DNA of 64,000 nt from Corynebacterium accolens (GCF_023520795.1 NZ_CP046605.1:2153438-2217437); one strand, 5' to 3'. Counted from the first letter of the stretch, positions 51,142 through 61,217 are shown. Notes: a model not told the origin generated them from the sequence alone. Made by a program: numbers and translations.

Positions 51142-52374
51142 ATGTGGGAATTGGGCGAGCACTTCCGAAAGTACGCAGACGACTACCGCGATGCGGTGCA
51201 TGAGCAGTTTTTCCTCATGGTGCCGGAGGCGCGGCAAGTCTTTTCCCTTTCTATGCAGGACACCCACCGGTCCATGGTGCACTCATTGGCGTGGATGATT
51301 GAACACGCGGAACCCAGCAGCGCCGGCGCGGGGGCGGGAGTTGGAGCTGCGCTGCCCGAGGCCGTCCGGGAGAAAATCGCGCAGCTCGGCCGCGATCACC
51401 GCAGGCACGGCTTCCCGGCAGAGGTGTATGCGCGGTTCGAGGAGGCGCTCATCAAAGGCCTCCGGGTATTGGCGCTGACGCGGTACCAATACGACTTCGC
51501 CTGCGCCGTCATCCACGAGGTCTGCGCGGAGATGGGCACCGCGGCGCGCGAGGCGGACCTGGCTGGGGAGGCGCCGGCGTATTCGGGGCAGGTGGTCGCG
51601 GTGGAGCGGCCGACGCGCGAAACAGCGGTCATTCGCGTGGAGGCGGGAATGCCCGCCGACTTCGAGCCGGGGCAGTATTTCCCCGTCACCACCCAGTACC
51701 TTCCCGGCCAATGGCGCATGCTCACCCCAGCTCAGCCAAGCGATGCCACCGGCCAGCTGGTCTTCCACGTCGCCGCGGTGGGCGCGGCTTCGCGGTCGCT
51801 TGCGCATACCAAGCCGGGCGATTGGTGGACTTTGGGCCGGCCCACCGGGTCCATCTGGCAGGACCTGCGCGCGTTGCGCGGCGGCAGGCTGGTCATCGTG
51901 GCCTATGGCACGGGCTGGGCGGCGGCGCGGTGCTTGGCGCTGGCGGCCCGCCAGGCCGCGGATGCGGGCGAGGAGGGACTCGCGAAGAACCTGGACCTGC
52001 AGATTTTTGCCGTTGCGGATAGCCCCGGCGCGCACTATGACACGCACTTCCAGCAGAACCTTACGGCCCTCTACCCCGATCTCAGCCTGCGCCGCATCAT
52101 CCGGAAAGAAAACGACCCGTGGTTGCTGGGCGCACGGCCGCTTGCCGATGCCGCCACCCACACCCTCTCCCCCGACCCGACCGATGTAGTAGTCAACGAG
52201 GCCGAGTTATCCACAGGCACGCCCACCTACTTTGCCCTCTTCGGCAGCGCCGAGGAGGTAGCGGAAGGAAGGAAGGGGTTGGAGAAAAGGGGCATCGGCA
52301 AGCAGTGGATCTTGAGCCACAGCTGGGGCCGCGACCGAGAGTGGCTGCCGGAGGATTATGCGGCGCAGTCTTAG
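51142..52374 (+). CDS. Globin-domain NAD(P)H/FAD oxidoreductase (flavohemoprotein-like)
   Basis: 410 residues. A globin domain at 1-135 has the proximal His in LGRDHRRHGFPAEVY and a Gly/Ala-rich insertion at about 57-70. An FAD-binding reductase part follows (about 145-255) with PGQYFPVT and a nucleotide-binding part (VIVAYGTGWAAARCLAL). This is the flavohemoglobin layout found in actinobacteria; members detoxify nitric oxide or act as nitrite-linked dioxygenases. The classic FAD motif RxYS is not present (QWRMLTP is at the equivalent place), so it is a divergent form. It overlaps the convergent nitrilase gene by four bases. Confidence 0.82.
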   Translation: MWELGEHFRKYADDYRDAVHEQFFLMVPEARQVFSLSMQDTHRSMVHSLAWMIEHAEPSSAGAGAGVGAALPEAVREKIAQLGRDHRRHGFPAEVYARFEEALIKGLRVLALTRYQYDFACAVIHEVCAEMGTAAREADLAGEAPAYSGQVVAVERPTRETAVIRVEAGMPADFEPGQYFPVTTQYLPGQWRMLTPAQPSDATGQLVFHVAAVGAASRSLAHTKPGDWWTLGRPTGSIWQDLRALRGGRLVIVAYGTGWAAARCLALAARQAADAGEEGLAKNLDLQIFAVADSPGAHYDTHFQQNLTALYPDLSLRRIIRKENDPWLLGARPLADAATHTLSPDPTDVVVNEAELSTGTPTYFALFGSAEEVAEGRKGLEKRGIGKQWILSHSWGRDREWLPEDYAAQS

Positions 52375-53186
52375 TCGTTAAGTTCTAGCACCGGCAGGGA
52401 GCGGCGCGTCTTCGCTACTTCTTGCGGGTCGATATCGGCGTAGAGGATCTCGTCTTCGTAGCCGGCTTCTGCCACGCGCACGCCGTTGGGATCGACGATG
52501 GTGGAGTGCCCGATGCCGGTCGGGCCCGAGGGGGATCCGGCCTCCGCGTTGCCGCCCGGGCGGGATTGGCCCGCGGCGAGAATATAGCTGGTGGAATCCA
52601 GCGCCCGCGCCGCCGTGAGCAGGCGCCACTGCTCCAGCTTGCCGGGGCCATCCGCCCAGCTGGTGGGCACGACGATGAGCTGTGCGCCCTCTCGTGCCAG
52701 CTCCTTGAACTGCTCCGGGAAGCGGATATCGTAGCAGACCACGACGCCGACGGTAAGGTCATCGACGTCAAAGGTCACCAAGGACTCCCCAGGCTGCACC
52801 GTATCGGATTCGCGGTAGTCAAAGGCATCGTAGGTGTGGATTTTTTCGTAGCCGCCCAGCACGCCGGGGCCTGCGACGAGCGCGGTATTGGATACGCGGT
52901 TGATGGTCTTATCCTCGCGCTCGATGGTATCGGCTGGGCAGAACATGCCGACGACGACGGTGACCTCCAATTCCTCCGCCGCTTCCTGAATCGCGGTGGC
53001 GAACGGGCCTTCGAGGTTCTGCGCCTGCTCGTCTAGGCGGCCCGAGCGGAAGTTCTGCGAGGTGGCCTCGGGCAGCACGATAAGGCGCGCGCCCGCCGCC
53101 GCGGCCTCGCGGATTTTATCCAGGGCGAGTTCTTGGTTTTCCTCGATGCTGCCGGTAGAGGTCAATTGCACTGCTGCTATTTTCAT
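52371..53186 (-). CDS. Carbon-nitrogen hydrolase (nitrilase superfamily)
   Basis: 271 residues from the ATG at 53186; an upstream in-frame TTG is less likely. The catalytic triad is visible: Glu in LPEATSQNFR, Lys in GYEKIHTYDAF and Cys in VGVVVCYDIRFPE. The size and motifs fit omega-amidase or deaminated-glutathione amidase-type members. The precise substrate is not readable. Its 3' end overlaps the globin-reductase gene by four bases, tail to tail. Confidence 0.88.
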   Translation of the reverse strand: MKIAAVQLTSTGSIEENQELALDKIREAAAAGARLIVLPEATSQNFRSGRLDEQAQNLEGPFATAIQEAAEELEVTVVVGMFCPADTIEREDKTINRVSNTALVAGPGVLGGYEKIHTYDAFDYRESDTVQPGESLVTFDVDDLTVGVVVCYDIRFPEQFKELAREGAQLIVVPTSWADGPGKLEQWRLLTAARALDSTSYILAAGQSRPGGNAEAGSPSGPTGIGHSTIVDPNGVRVAEAGYEDEILYADIDPQEVAKTRRSLPVLELND

Positions 53187-53277
53187 AAATCCCAACTTAG
53201 TGCAGCGTCACCTAGTTATCCACAGGTTGGCGATTTTGCCCTCGCGGCCACAGCCCGCAGCGGCCACGCTTAAGGCC

Positions 53278-53541
53278 ATGAGTTATGTAGATATTCCTGA
53301 ATACCTTCCCGCACATGTACGCACGTTGAGGGCGCGGCCGGCGGCGGCTATGCCGGGGGCACGCTTAAGCGTGGCTTCCCGGACGTCTGCCGCCCTGCAG
53401 CGCGCGGTGACACAGTGGTCTGAGACGCAGCAGCTTAGCGATGCCACCGTTTCCCAGCACCTGCGCAGCCTCCACTCCTTCCTGGACCGCAGCGGCGCGC
53501 TCGATTCCTCGCTCGCCGCGAGCTTGGGGAGGGCGCGATGA
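53278..53541 (+). CDS. Small helical protein preceding a DUF1023 hydrolase
   Basis: 87 residues, MSYVDIPEYLPAHVRTLRAR at the start. It is predicted helical, with a Trp at about residue 47 and no signal peptide. The stop overlaps the next start by four bases (ATGA), so the two proteins are coupled. In actinobacteria DUF1023 hydrolases often follow small WXG100-like or ESX-type helical proteins, but no WXG motif is seen here. The function is unknown and a partner role is inferred. Confidence 0.65.
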   Translation: MSYVDIPEYLPAHVRTLRARPAAAMPGARLSVASRTSAALQRAVTQWSETQQLSDATVSQHLRSLHSFLDRSGALDSSLAASLGRAR

Positions 53542-54716
53542 ATTTATCGACTGCCCTGCGCCACAGCGCCGCGCAGCTCGCCGCGGACCGCGCTGGCCTG
53601 CACACTCACTATGTGGATTCACACCACGATTGGCGCTCGCTATCGCTGGGTGGGCCCGCGGGCGTGGCGGCGCGATCCGGTTTGGCGGAGGCAACCGAGT
53701 GGCTGAGTAGCCCCCTCGGGCAGATGGAGCGGGTCATCGAGGTACTCGACCGGCATGCGGACCTGCAGGCCTGGCGCGAGGAGGTGGAGGCGCGGATCAT
53801 TTCCTTTTTGGGCAAGATCGACGAGCTTTCTGGGCCCGCCGCGCTAGCCGGTGCCGTGCAACTGCGGGAGGTGCGCGCGCTTGGCGATGCCCTCGATTGG
53901 CTCTGTTCCCAAGAAATCGACGCCCTCTGCACGCCCGCCGGGGCGGAACCGCCTAAGCGGCTGGAGGATTTTGCCGATCTTCCCCTCGATACCATCCACG
54001 AGATTAACCTCGCCCAGGCCAGCGACCGCGTGGCGCAGCTGGCCGCGGATAATCCTGATATGCGCATCGTGGAAACTAGCCCTGGCCGGTTGGTAGCACT
54101 GGTGGATCCTGAGGGCTTTCGCACGGAACCTGCGTCCGTGACCACGTTTGTCGAAGGCGTGCATTCCTCCGACCCCACCACCTGGCAGCGCGCCGTGGAC
54201 CGCGGCCGCAATATCGCCACCGCGAGCGGTGGGCCAGCCGCCGTGTGGTTGGGTTACCAAGCGCCGTCCAGCCTGCCGCGCGCCGTGCACGCCGAACCCG
54301 CGCGGGCGGCGGGGCAGGAGCTGGTGCGGTTTCAGCGGGGCATCGGCAAGCGGTATCCAGGCGCAAAGCGAACGGTGGTGGGCTATTCCTATGGCTCCGT
54401 CGTGACCGGATACGCGGCGCGCGAGGAGGAAATCGCCTCCGATATCGTGCTCGTGGGAAGCCCCGGCACGAGTGCTCAGCACGCCGGCGAGCTGCACGGC
54501 ACTGTGTGGGCGGCGACCAATGACAATGACCCCATCGCTATCGCGACGGGGCCACTGAGCGGGATCCACGGCCCGGATCCCACCACCCAGTCCTTTGGCG
54601 CCACTCCCCTCCCCGGCGCGGATGGCCTGCCTGGGGACCACGGGTCTTATTGGGAGGACCCGCAGTTCCTGCGCGGTTTGGGCACGGTGGCCGCCCCGGA
54701 ACCCAGGCCGGATTAG
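53538..54716 (+). CDS. DUF1023-type alpha/beta hydrolase
   Basis: 392 residues. The N-terminal half is helical (1-180), and the C-terminal half carries an alpha/beta hydrolase fold with the nucleophile elbow VVGYSYGSVVTGYA (Ser at about 287), NDNDPIA with the acidic residue, and a His in GDHGSYWED. It contains RTEPASVTTFVEGVHSSDPTTW, typical of DUF1023. No signal peptide is seen. It overlaps the upstream small protein by four bases. Substrate and export are unknown. Confidence 0.82.
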   Translation: MNLSTALRHSAAQLAADRAGLHTHYVDSHHDWRSLSLGGPAGVAARSGLAEATEWLSSPLGQMERVIEVLDRHADLQAWREEVEARIISFLGKIDELSGPAALAGAVQLREVRALGDALDWLCSQEIDALCTPAGAEPPKRLEDFADLPLDTIHEINLAQASDRVAQLAADNPDMRIVETSPGRLVALVDPEGFRTEPASVTTFVEGVHSSDPTTWQRAVDRGRNIATASGGPAAVWLGYQAPSSLPRAVHAEPARAAGQELVRFQRGIGKRYPGAKRTVVGYSYGSVVTGYAAREEEIASDIVLVGSPGTSAQHAGELHGTVWAATNDNDPIAIATGPLSGIHGPDPTTQSFGATPLPGADGLPGDHGSYWEDPQFLRGLGTVAAPEPRPD

Positions 54717-54759
54717 CGTTGGGCTGGGCAGCGCGGGGGCGTGGGAGCGTGGGGCGGGT

Positions 54760-56280
54760 TTAGAAGAGTCCTGCGGGGGCGTCCGAGTACGAGACCAGCA
54801 TGTTCTTGGTTTCCTGGTAGTGGCCGAGCATCATCAAGTGGTTCTCGCGGCCCAGGCCGGATTCCTTGTAGCCGCCGAAGGCGCTGTGTGCCGGGTAGTC
54901 GTGGTAGTGGTTGACCCACACGCGGCCGGCCTGAATATCGCGCCCGGCGCGGTAGCAGATGTTTTGTTGGCGCGACCATACGCCGGCGCCGAGGCCGAAG
55001 TTGGTGGTATTCGCGATCTCGATGGCCTCGTCGTAATCCTTGAAGGTCGCCACAGAGAGCACTGGCCCGAAGATCTCCTCCTGGAAGATGCGCATCTCGT
55101 TGCTGCCCTTAAAGACCGTGGGCTCGATGTAATAGCCGTTTTCGAGGCCTTCGACCTTGTTCACGTGGCCGCCGGTGAGCGTTTCCGCGCCTTCTTCTGG
55201 GCCGATCTTGAGGTATTCGGTGATCTTGTCCATCTGCTCCTGAGAGGCCTGGGCGCCCATCATGGTTTCGGTATCCAACGGGTGGCCAATCTTGATCTTC
55301 TTGACGCGCTCGATGGCGAGCTCCAAGAACTTATCAGCAATATCCTCATGGACCAGCGCGCGCGATGGGCAGGTGCAGACCTCGCCCTGGTTGAGGGCGA
55401 ACATGACGAATCCCTCGACGCACTTTTCTAGGTAGGAGTCATCTTCATCCATGATGTCTTTGAAGAAGATGGACGGCGATTTGCCGCCGAGTTCCAGGGT
55501 GACCGGAATGACCTTGTCCGCGGCGGCCTTATTGATGAGCTTGCCCACTGGGGTGGATCCGGTGAACGCGATCTTGGCGATGCGGTCCGAACCCGACAAT
55601 GCCGCACCAGCTTCCTCGCCCACACCGTTGACGATATTGAGCACGCCGTCTGGGAGGAGGTCGCCGATGATATCCATGAGCAAGAGGATGGATGCTGGCG
55701 TTTGCTCCGCGGGTTTGAGAACGATGCAGTTACCGGCGGCCAGGGCCGGTGCGATCTTCCAGGAAGCCATAAGCAGCGGGAAATTCCACGGAATGATTTG
55801 GCCGACCACGCCGAGCGGCTCGTGGAAGTGGTAGGCCACGGTGTCTTCGCTGATTTGGGACAGGCGGCCCTCCTGTGCGCGGATGGCGCCCGCGAAGTAG
55901 CGGAAGTGGTCAACGGCCAGTGGGATATCGGCGGCCAAGGTCTCGCGGACGGCCTTGCCGTTTTCCCAGGTTTCCGCGACGGCGATCTTTTCCAGGTTCT
56001 CTTCAATCCGGTCCGCGATGCGGTGCAGCAAGAGCGCGCGCTCTGCTGGCGTGGTCTTGCCAAAGGTGGCGAAGGCCTTTTCCGCGGCATCGATAGCCGC
56101 ATTAACATCGGCTTCCTTGCCGCGGGCCACCTGACAAAATACTTCACCGGTCACGGGGCTGATGTTGTCCATGTACTCGCCATCGACTGGCGGTACCCAC
56201 TTACCGCCAATGTAATTGTCATAGCGGTCGCGGTAGTTGACGATGGCCCCTTCGGTTCCGGGTGCTGCGTACAAAGTCAT
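54760..56280 (-). CDS. Aldehyde dehydrogenase
   Basis: 506 residues. The NAD-binding and catalytic motifs are [23 protein letters not shown] with the general-base Glu, and the active-site Cys in [14 protein letters not shown]. The latter is the pattern of the ExaC/AldB-type acetaldehyde dehydrogenases. It oxidises aldehydes to acids with NAD or NADP; acetaldehyde is the likely substrate, which would feed the acetate pathway encoded elsewhere in this window. A nested set of inverted repeats lies about 150-200 bases upstream. Confidence 0.92.
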   Translation of the reverse strand: MTLYAAPGTEGAIVNYRDRYDNYIGGKWVPPVDGEYMDNISPVTGEVFCQVARGKEADVNAAIDAAEKAFATFGKTTPAERALLLHRIADRIEENLEKIAVAETWENGKAVRETLAADIPLAVDHFRYFAGAIRAQEGRLSQISEDTVAYHFHEPLGVVGQIIPWNFPLLMASWKIAPALAAGNCIVLKPAEQTPASILLLMDIIGDLLPDGVLNIVNGVGEEAGAALSGSDRIAKIAFTGSTPVGKLINKAAADKVIPVTLELGGKSPSIFFKDIMDEDDSYLEKCVEGFVMFALNQGEVCTCPSRALVHEDIADKFLELAIERVKKIKIGHPLDTETMMGAQASQEQMDKITEYLKIGPEEGAETLTGGHVNKVEGLENGYYIEPTVFKGSNEMRIFQEEIFGPVLSVATFKDYDEAIEIANTTNFGLGAGVWSRQQNICYRAGRDIQAGRVWVNHYHDYPAHSAFGGYKESGLGRENHLMMLGHYQETKNMLVSYSDAPAGLF

Positions 56281-56424
56281 GATGGTGGTGTCCTCTCGTG
56301 CAGAAATCTCGACTGTGGCTCTTGCCAGGTGTGGTCCTTGCCGGTTATGGCCCGGACCACTGCAGGCGCTCTACCGTGGCGTATCTCACCTGCTTTCCGG
56401 CCATAGTAATGCACTTTTTCGCAT

Positions 56425-56486
56425 CTCGCACAAAATAGGGGTGAGAAATTAACATTTCTTCACAGACCAAAGTCCGGTTGTGCGAG
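56425..56486. promoter_or_regulatory. Nested inverted repeats upstream of the aldehyde dehydrogenase
   Basis: The outer arms are CTCGCACAA (56425-56433) and TTGTGCGAG (56478-56486), perfect over nine bases. Inside lies GTGAGAAAT and ATTTCTTCAC (56441-56463) around TAAC, with one extra base. This symmetrical arrangement sits 145-206 bases before the aldehyde dehydrogenase start. An operator for a repressor or activator is inferred; the regulator is not identified. Confidence 0.5.
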
Positions 56487-56602
56487 TGCAGAACTGCCCG
56501 AGGGAGGGGGCAGCGGTGCGAGGGGGCGCGGGAATGATAGGGGCCGAGGGGGAGCCGGGAGGCCGGGGGCACCGAGAGTGCGAGGGGCTTTTGGGCAGAG
56601 AT

Positions 56603-56653
56603 AAACCCTCCATACCTGTGCGGGCGCTATGCCGTAAAAGGTATGGAGGGTTT
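56603..56653. terminator. Terminator after the dnaK operon
   Basis: A perfect 14-bp stem (AAACCCTCCATACC with GGTATGGAGGGTTT) has a 23-base loop and T runs on both strands. It lies 57 bases after the hspR stop, between hspR and the aldehyde dehydrogenase promoter region. The rest of the 429-base gap (56281-56709) holds no gene. Confidence 0.85.
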
Positions 56654-56709
56654 TAGTTGAGGTTTCTCGTCCGCAGGACGAGTTAGGCGGTTTAGCCGGT
56701 TTAGGCGGT

Positions 56710-57252
56710 TTAGCCGCCGTTGTTTCGGCGATTGCGTTTGCGGTCGCGCGCGGTGCGCGGGCTCCACATCACCACGGAGGTAGACCGCGGGACGTGGACG
56801 AGCTCACCGCTGCGTTGAGAACGCAACGAGACCTGCGAGCCTTGCGGGCCTTGGGCGCCGCGGGTGTGCTGCCCCTGTGCTTGGGGATGTTGTGCTTGGG
56901 GGTGCTGCGATCCCGAGCGCTGCCCGGCGGCGAGCTGGTCGCGGAGGGCACGGACTTCATCGGCAAGCGCATCGCGTTCAGCCTCGAGCTGGTCGCGTTC
57001 CTCGGTTAGCTCGATGATGGATTTGATGCCGGCGAGATTGACGCCATCGTCTTGCGAGAGCGCCTGAATCTTGCGGAGCAGTTCAATATCGCGATCCGAA
57101 TAACGGCGGCCGCCGCCCCGGGTGCGGGCCGGAGAGACCAAACCCATGCGGTCATAGGTGCGCAGGGTTTGGGCGTGCATCCCGGAAAGCTCGGCGGCCA
57201 CGGAAATGACGTAGACCGCAGTAGCGGAGCCTTCTGCCTTTCCAGTACTCAT
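56710..57252 (-). CDS. hspR: Heat-shock repressor HspR (MerR family)
   Basis: 180 residues from the ATG at 57252. A GTG 12 bases upstream is inside the AGGAGG ribosome binding site, so the ATG is chosen. The MerR-type helix-turn-helix (YVISVAAELSGMHAQTLRTYDRMGLVSPARTRGGGRRYSDRDIELLRKIQ) is followed by a coiled coil (80-105) and a Gln/Gly/Ser-rich then basic tail (105-180), longer than in many HspR proteins. HspR represses dnaK and clpB through HAIR boxes; DnaK acts as its co-repressor in Streptomyces. It is the last gene of the dnaK operon, so control is autogenous. Confidence 0.94.
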   Translation of the reverse strand: MSTGKAEGSATAVYVISVAAELSGMHAQTLRTYDRMGLVSPARTRGGGRRYSDRDIELLRKIQALSQDDGVNLAGIKSIIELTEERDQLEAERDALADEVRALRDQLAAGQRSGSQHPQAQHPQAQGQHTRGAQGPQGSQVSLRSQRSGELVHVPRSTSVVMWSPRTARDRKRNRRNNGG

Positions 57253-57272
57253 TGTGCAATGCACCTCCTGCC

Positions 57273-58478
57273 TTAATTGCTCTCCGCGCCGGCCCAGCCT
57301 GCGCGGGGATTAAAGCCAGAGTCCTTTTCGGCTTGTGCATAGGTACGCAGGGCGCTGGAGGCCGCAGCATCGAGCTTGGAAGGCACGGTGACCTGCACGC
57401 TCACCAAGAGGTCGCCGGCCTTACCGGCGCGCTTGGCAATGCCGCGCCCACGCACGCGCAAGGTGCGACCATCCGGGGTACCGGCGGGGATCTTCACACG
57501 GACCGGGCTGTCCAAGGTGGGAACCGTGATGGTGTCACCTAGGGCGAGCTCGGCAAACGAGACGGGGACGGTGATGTGGATATCGTCGCCGTCGCGGGTA
57601 AAGACCTTGTCGGGCTTAACGGTGACCGCAACGAAGAGGTCACCGGCCGGGGTGCCATTCGGGCCAGCCTCGCCTTGGCCGGCGATGCGGACCTTTTGGC
57701 CGTCGATGACGCCGGCGGGGATGCGGACCGTGATATTCCGGGTACGGTGCACCGTTCCGGTGCCGTTGCAATCCGAACATGGATCTGGGATGCGGCGGCC
57801 CGTGCCATCGCAATCCTTGCACGGGGCGGAAAAGCCGAAGGCACCGCGGTTTTCCGAGGTGTACCCGGAGCCATTGCAGGTCCCGCACGTTGAGGTCTTG
57901 CCGGAGGAAGAACCCGAGCCGTGGCACGTGGTGCACGGCGCATTACCGCTTAAGGCCAGCGGGATGGTGGTCCCCTTGGCGGCCTCGCGGAAATCGAGGG
58001 TTATTTCCGTTTCGACGTCGGCCCCCCGCGACGGTTTAGCTGAGTGGCCAGCACTACCGCTGCGGTTGAAAACGCTACCGAAGATATCCCCAAAACCGCC
58101 GCCTTGAGACGATCCTCCAGTGGCTCCTCCGAAGAGGTCCGAGAGGTCGAAGTCTTGCGCACCTTGTCCACCCATGTTCGTGGATCGAAACCCGCCGGGA
58201 AAGCCGGCGCCTCCGTTCCGTCCAAAGCCACCGCCATTACGCAGCATGGCCTTGAACTGGTCGTATTCTTTGCGCTCGGAGGCATCGGAAAGCACATCGT
58301 ATGCTTCCGCAACCCGCTTGAACCGATCCGCTGCCGCGGGGTCATCGGGGTGGGTATCGGGGTGGTTTTCGCGGGCAAGCTTGCGGTACGCGCGCTTGAT
58401 CTCGCTTTGGTCTGCGGACGAGGAGACCCCCAGATCCGCATAATAATCTTTGTCTGCCCATTCGGGTTTAGCGCTCAC
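57273..58478 (-). CDS. dnaJ: Molecular chaperone DnaJ
   Basis: 401 residues, starting at GTG with AAAGGAGG ten bases upstream. The J domain (10-75) has the HPD motif in [10 protein letters not shown], then a Gly/Phe-rich region, four zinc-binding CxxCxGxG motifs ([32 protein letters not shown]) and a C-terminal substrate domain. It is a type I DnaJ that stimulates DnaK ATPase activity. It lies between grpE and hspR and is preceded by a terminator-like hairpin. Confidence 0.96.
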   Translation of the reverse strand: MSAKPEWADKDYYADLGVSSSADQSEIKRAYRKLARENHPDTHPDDPAAADRFKRVAEAYDVLSDASERKEYDQFKAMLRNGGGFGRNGGAGFPGGFRSTNMGGQGAQDFDLSDLFGGATGGSSQGGGFGDIFGSVFNRSGSAGHSAKPSRGADVETEITLDFREAAKGTTIPLALSGNAPCTTCHGSGSSSGKTSTCGTCNGSGYTSENRGAFGFSAPCKDCDGTGRRIPDPCSDCNGTGTVHRTRNITVRIPAGVIDGQKVRIAGQGEAGPNGTPAGDLFVAVTVKPDKVFTRDGDDIHITVPVSFAELALGDTITVPTLDSPVRVKIPAGTPDGRTLRVRGRGIAKRAGKAGDLLVSVQVTVPSKLDAAASSALRTYAQAEKDSGFNPRAGWAGAESN

Positions 58479-58520
58479 TGGGCATCTCCTCCTTTCAAGA
58501 AGAATCGGTTGTAGTTAGTA

Positions 58521-58570
58521 AAAAGGGCGCCGGGGGAAGTTGAATCAGTCAGTTCCCAAGGCGCCCTTTT
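58521..58570 (-). terminator. Terminator-like hairpin between grpE and dnaJ
   Basis: A perfect 11-bp outer stem (AAAAGGGCGCC with GGCGCCCTTTT) carries an inner GGGAA/TTCCC stem. On the minus strand it ends in TTTT. It lies between the grpE stop (58577) and the dnaJ start (58478), inside the operon. It may lower transcription of dnaJ and hspR or be an RNA-processing site. Confidence 0.75.
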
Positions 58571-58576
58571 CCCGGA

Positions 58577-59299
58577 TTAATCGGCTTGTTCGGTGCCTTC
58601 CGAACTGCCGGAGTCCTCACCGGGGTCCGCGATGATGACCAGCGCGTTGCGCACCAGCCTCTCACCTACGCGGTAGCCCTGGCGCAGCACGGTGCCAAGC
58701 ACCTGCTCATCGCCGGAGGACAAATCCTGCACGGCCTCGTGCATCTCTGGGTCGAAGGGTTCGCCCTCTTCACCAAAGGCGGTGAGGTTGTGCTGCTCTA
58801 GGCCCTTGCGGAGCTTATCCGCAACCGCCTTGAGCGGGCCCTCCAAGTCACCGTGCTGCTTGGCCAAATCGAGGTCATCAAGAACCGGCAGCAAGTCACT
58901 AATGACCTTTGCCTTCGCGGTCTCGATAACGGATTGGCGGTCACGCTCGGTGCGGCGGCGGTAGTTGGTGTATTCCGCATTCAGACGCTGCAGGTCTTCC
59001 GTGCGTTCTGCCAACTGCGCCTCCACATCGTTGGTGGCAGCGCCGGTGGAGGTGGGCTCATCGCCCTCCGCCTCGGCTTCGACCTCATCGGCGTTGACAT
59101 CAGCCAGCGCGTCTTCGAGGTCAGCATCAAGGGTGGGATCCAACTTGGCTTCTTCGGAGGCATCAGCCTGCGCGTCGTTGGCAGCCTGTGCTTCCTCGGC
59201 CTTTTCGGCGGCAGCCTCAGCGCGGTCAGCCGAGGTAGCCTCCGGATCCGTGTTTTCCGGGTCGCCTGGGTTTTGCGGCATTCCGCTGTCCTGAGTCAT
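58577..59299 (-). CDS. grpE: Nucleotide exchange factor GrpE
   Basis: 240 residues. The N-terminal 85 are an acidic Ala/Glu/Asp-rich region, followed by a long coiled coil (about 90-150, [22 protein letters not shown]) and the beta domain with [15 protein letters not shown] and [21 protein letters not shown]. It releases ADP from DnaK. The ATG overlaps the dnaK stop by one base. It is slightly longer than in most bacteria because of the acidic start. Confidence 0.95.
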   Translation of the reverse strand: MTQDSGMPQNPGDPENTDPEATSADRAEAAAEKAEEAQAANDAQADASEEAKLDPTLDADLEDALADVNADEVEAEAEGDEPTSTGAATNDVEAQLAERTEDLQRLNAEYTNYRRRTERDRQSVIETAKAKVISDLLPVLDDLDLAKQHGDLEGPLKAVADKLRKGLEQHNLTAFGEEGEPFDPEMHEAVQDLSSGDEQVLGTVLRQGYRVGERLVRNALVIIADPGEDSGSSEGTEQAD

Positions 59300-61161
59300 T
59301 ACTTGTCGCCATCCTTGTTGTCGTCGGAGTTCTCGTCTTCGTCCACAACTTCAGCGTCGACCACGTTCGGGTCGCCCTGTGCGGCGCCGGCATCGCCAGC
59401 ACCCTCAGCGCCGCCCTCTGCAGCCTGCGCCTCGTAGATCTGCTTGCCCATCTCCTGGGATTCGGTGGACAGCTTCTCTACTGCGGACTTGATGGCGTCG
59501 AGGTCATCGCCCTTCAGCGCCTCATCGACGGCGTCAGCAGCCTCGGTGACCTTGGTCTTGGTGTCCTCAGAGACCTTGTCCTCGTTATCCTCCAAGAACT
59601 TGCGGGTCTGGTAGGAGGTGGACTCTGCGTTATTGCGCAGCTCCTGCTCCTCGCGACGCTTCTTGTCTTCCTCAGCGTGCTGCTCGGCGTCCTTGACCAT
59701 GCGGTCGATCTCTTCCTGGGAAAGGCCGGAGCCTTCCTGGATCTTGATGGTGTTTTCCTTGCCGGTGCCCTTGTCCTTGGCGGTCACGTGGACGATTCCG
59801 TTGGCGTCGATATCGAAGGTGACCTCAATCTGGGGCACACCGCGAGGCGCCGGTGCAATGCCGCCGAGCTCGAAGGAACCCAGCAGCTTGTTGGCGGTAG
59901 CCATCTCGCGCTCACCCTGGAAGACCTGGATCTGTACGGAAGGCTGGTTGTCTTCTGCGGTGGTGAAGGTCTCAGACTTCTTGGTCGGAATGGTGGTGTT
60001 GCGCTCGATGAGCTTGGTCATCACGCCGCCCTTGGTTTCAATGCCGAGGGAGAGCGGGGTGACATCGAGAAGCAGCACATCCTTAACCTCACCGCGCAGC
60101 ACACCTGCCTGGAGGGCAGCACCGACTGCAACGACCTCGTCCGGGTTAACGCCCTTGTTCGGGTCCTTGCTGGTCAGCTCCTTGACCAGGTCAGATACGG
60201 CCGGCATACGGGTGGAACCGCCGACCAGCACAACGTGGTCGATATCGCCGACGGAAAGGTCAGCATCCTTAATGACCTGGTTGAACGGAGCCTTGGTACG
60301 GTCCAGCAGATCCTGGGTGATCTTCTGGAACTCGGTGCGGGTCAGGGTCTCGTCCAAAAACAGTGGGTTCTTGTCAGAGTCAACGGTGATGTAGGGCAGG
60401 TTGATGTTGGCCTGCTGGGAGGAGGACAGCTCAATCTTGGCTTTCTCTGCAGCCTCGCGCAGACGCTGCACGGCGCGCTTGTCCTTGGTCAAGTCAACGC
60501 CCTGGGAGCTCTTGAAGCGGTCCACCAGCCAGTCAACGATGCGCTGGTCCCAGTCATCGCCACCCAAGGTGTTGTCACCTGCGGTAGCCATAACCTCAAC
60601 GACGCCATCGCCGATTTCCAGCAAGGACACGTCGAAGGTGCCGCCGCCCAAGTCAAAGACCAGGATGGTCTGCTCTTGCTCGCCCTTTTCCAGGCCGTAT
60701 GCAAGTGCAGCCGCGGTGGGCTCGTTGACGATGCGCAGGACGTTCAGCCCGGCAATCTGGCCGGCTTCCTTGGTGGCCTGACGCTGGGCGTCCTCGAAGT
60801 ATGCAGGGACGGTAATAACAGCGTCCGTAACATCCTCACCCAAGTAGGACTCTGCATCGCGCTTCAGCTTCATCAGCGTGCGAGCAGAAATCTCCTGGGA
60901 GGTGTAGTCCTTGTCATCAATGTTGACGGTCCAGTCAGTACCAATGTGGCGCTTGACGGAGCGGATGGTGCGGTCCACGTTGGTCACGGCCTGGTTCTTG
61001 GCGGACTGACCAACCAGGATTTCGCCGTTCTTCGCAAACGCTACAACGGAAGGCGTGGTGCGGGAGCCTTCGGAGTTAGCGATAACGGTGGACTCGCCAC
61101 CTTCCAGTACGGAAACGACGGAGTTCGTCGTACCAAGGTCAATACCTACTGCGCGTCCCAT
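59299..61161 (-). CDS. dnaK: Molecular chaperone DnaK (Hsp70)
   Basis: 620 residues, normal for actinobacteria. ATPase-domain motifs are [29 protein letters not shown] and [13 protein letters not shown]. The substrate domain starts around [26 protein letters not shown]. The C-terminal lid ends in an Ala/Gly/Asp-rich tail. AAAAGGAG precedes the ATG. It heads the operon dnaK-grpE-dnaJ-hspR, and two HAIR-like boxes lie upstream. Confidence 0.98.
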   Translation of the reverse strand: MGRAVGIDLGTTNSVVSVLEGGESTVIANSEGSRTTPSVVAFAKNGEILVGQSAKNQAVTNVDRTIRSVKRHIGTDWTVNIDDKDYTSQEISARTLMKLKRDAESYLGEDVTDAVITVPAYFEDAQRQATKEAGQIAGLNVLRIVNEPTAAALAYGLEKGEQEQTILVFDLGGGTFDVSLLEIGDGVVEVMATAGDNTLGGDDWDQRIVDWLVDRFKSSQGVDLTKDKRAVQRLREAAEKAKIELSSSQQANINLPYITVDSDKNPLFLDETLTRTEFQKITQDLLDRTKAPFNQVIKDADLSVGDIDHVVLVGGSTRMPAVSDLVKELTSKDPNKGVNPDEVVAVGAALQAGVLRGEVKDVLLLDVTPLSLGIETKGGVMTKLIERNTTIPTKKSETFTTAEDNQPSVQIQVFQGEREMATANKLLGSFELGGIAPAPRGVPQIEVTFDIDANGIVHVTAKDKGTGKENTIKIQEGSGLSQEEIDRMVKDAEQHAEEDKKRREEQELRNNAESTSYQTRKFLEDNEDKVSEDTKTKVTEAADAVDEALKGDDLDAIKSAVEKLSTESQEMGKQIYEAQAAEGGAEGAGDAGAAQGDPNVVDAEVVDEDENSDDNKDGDK

Positions 61162-61189
61162 GATTCTTTCTCCTTTTTATCGAGTACAG

Positions 61190-61217
61190 TTAATAAAGTT
61201 GATTGTCAGTGACTCAA
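61190..61217 (-). promoter_or_regulatory. Putative housekeeping-type promoter of dnaK
   Basis: On the minus strand, TTGAGT and TATTAA are spaced by 16 bases and lie 29-56 bases before the dnaK start. The -35 hexamer is inside HAIR box 1, so a bound repressor would compete with RNA polymerase. Confidence 0.5.

Noticed and set aside
59677-61212. 511-codon plus-strand frame
   Set aside because: Antisense to dnaK; such frames are common opposite conserved high-GC genes and this one has no recognisable domain.
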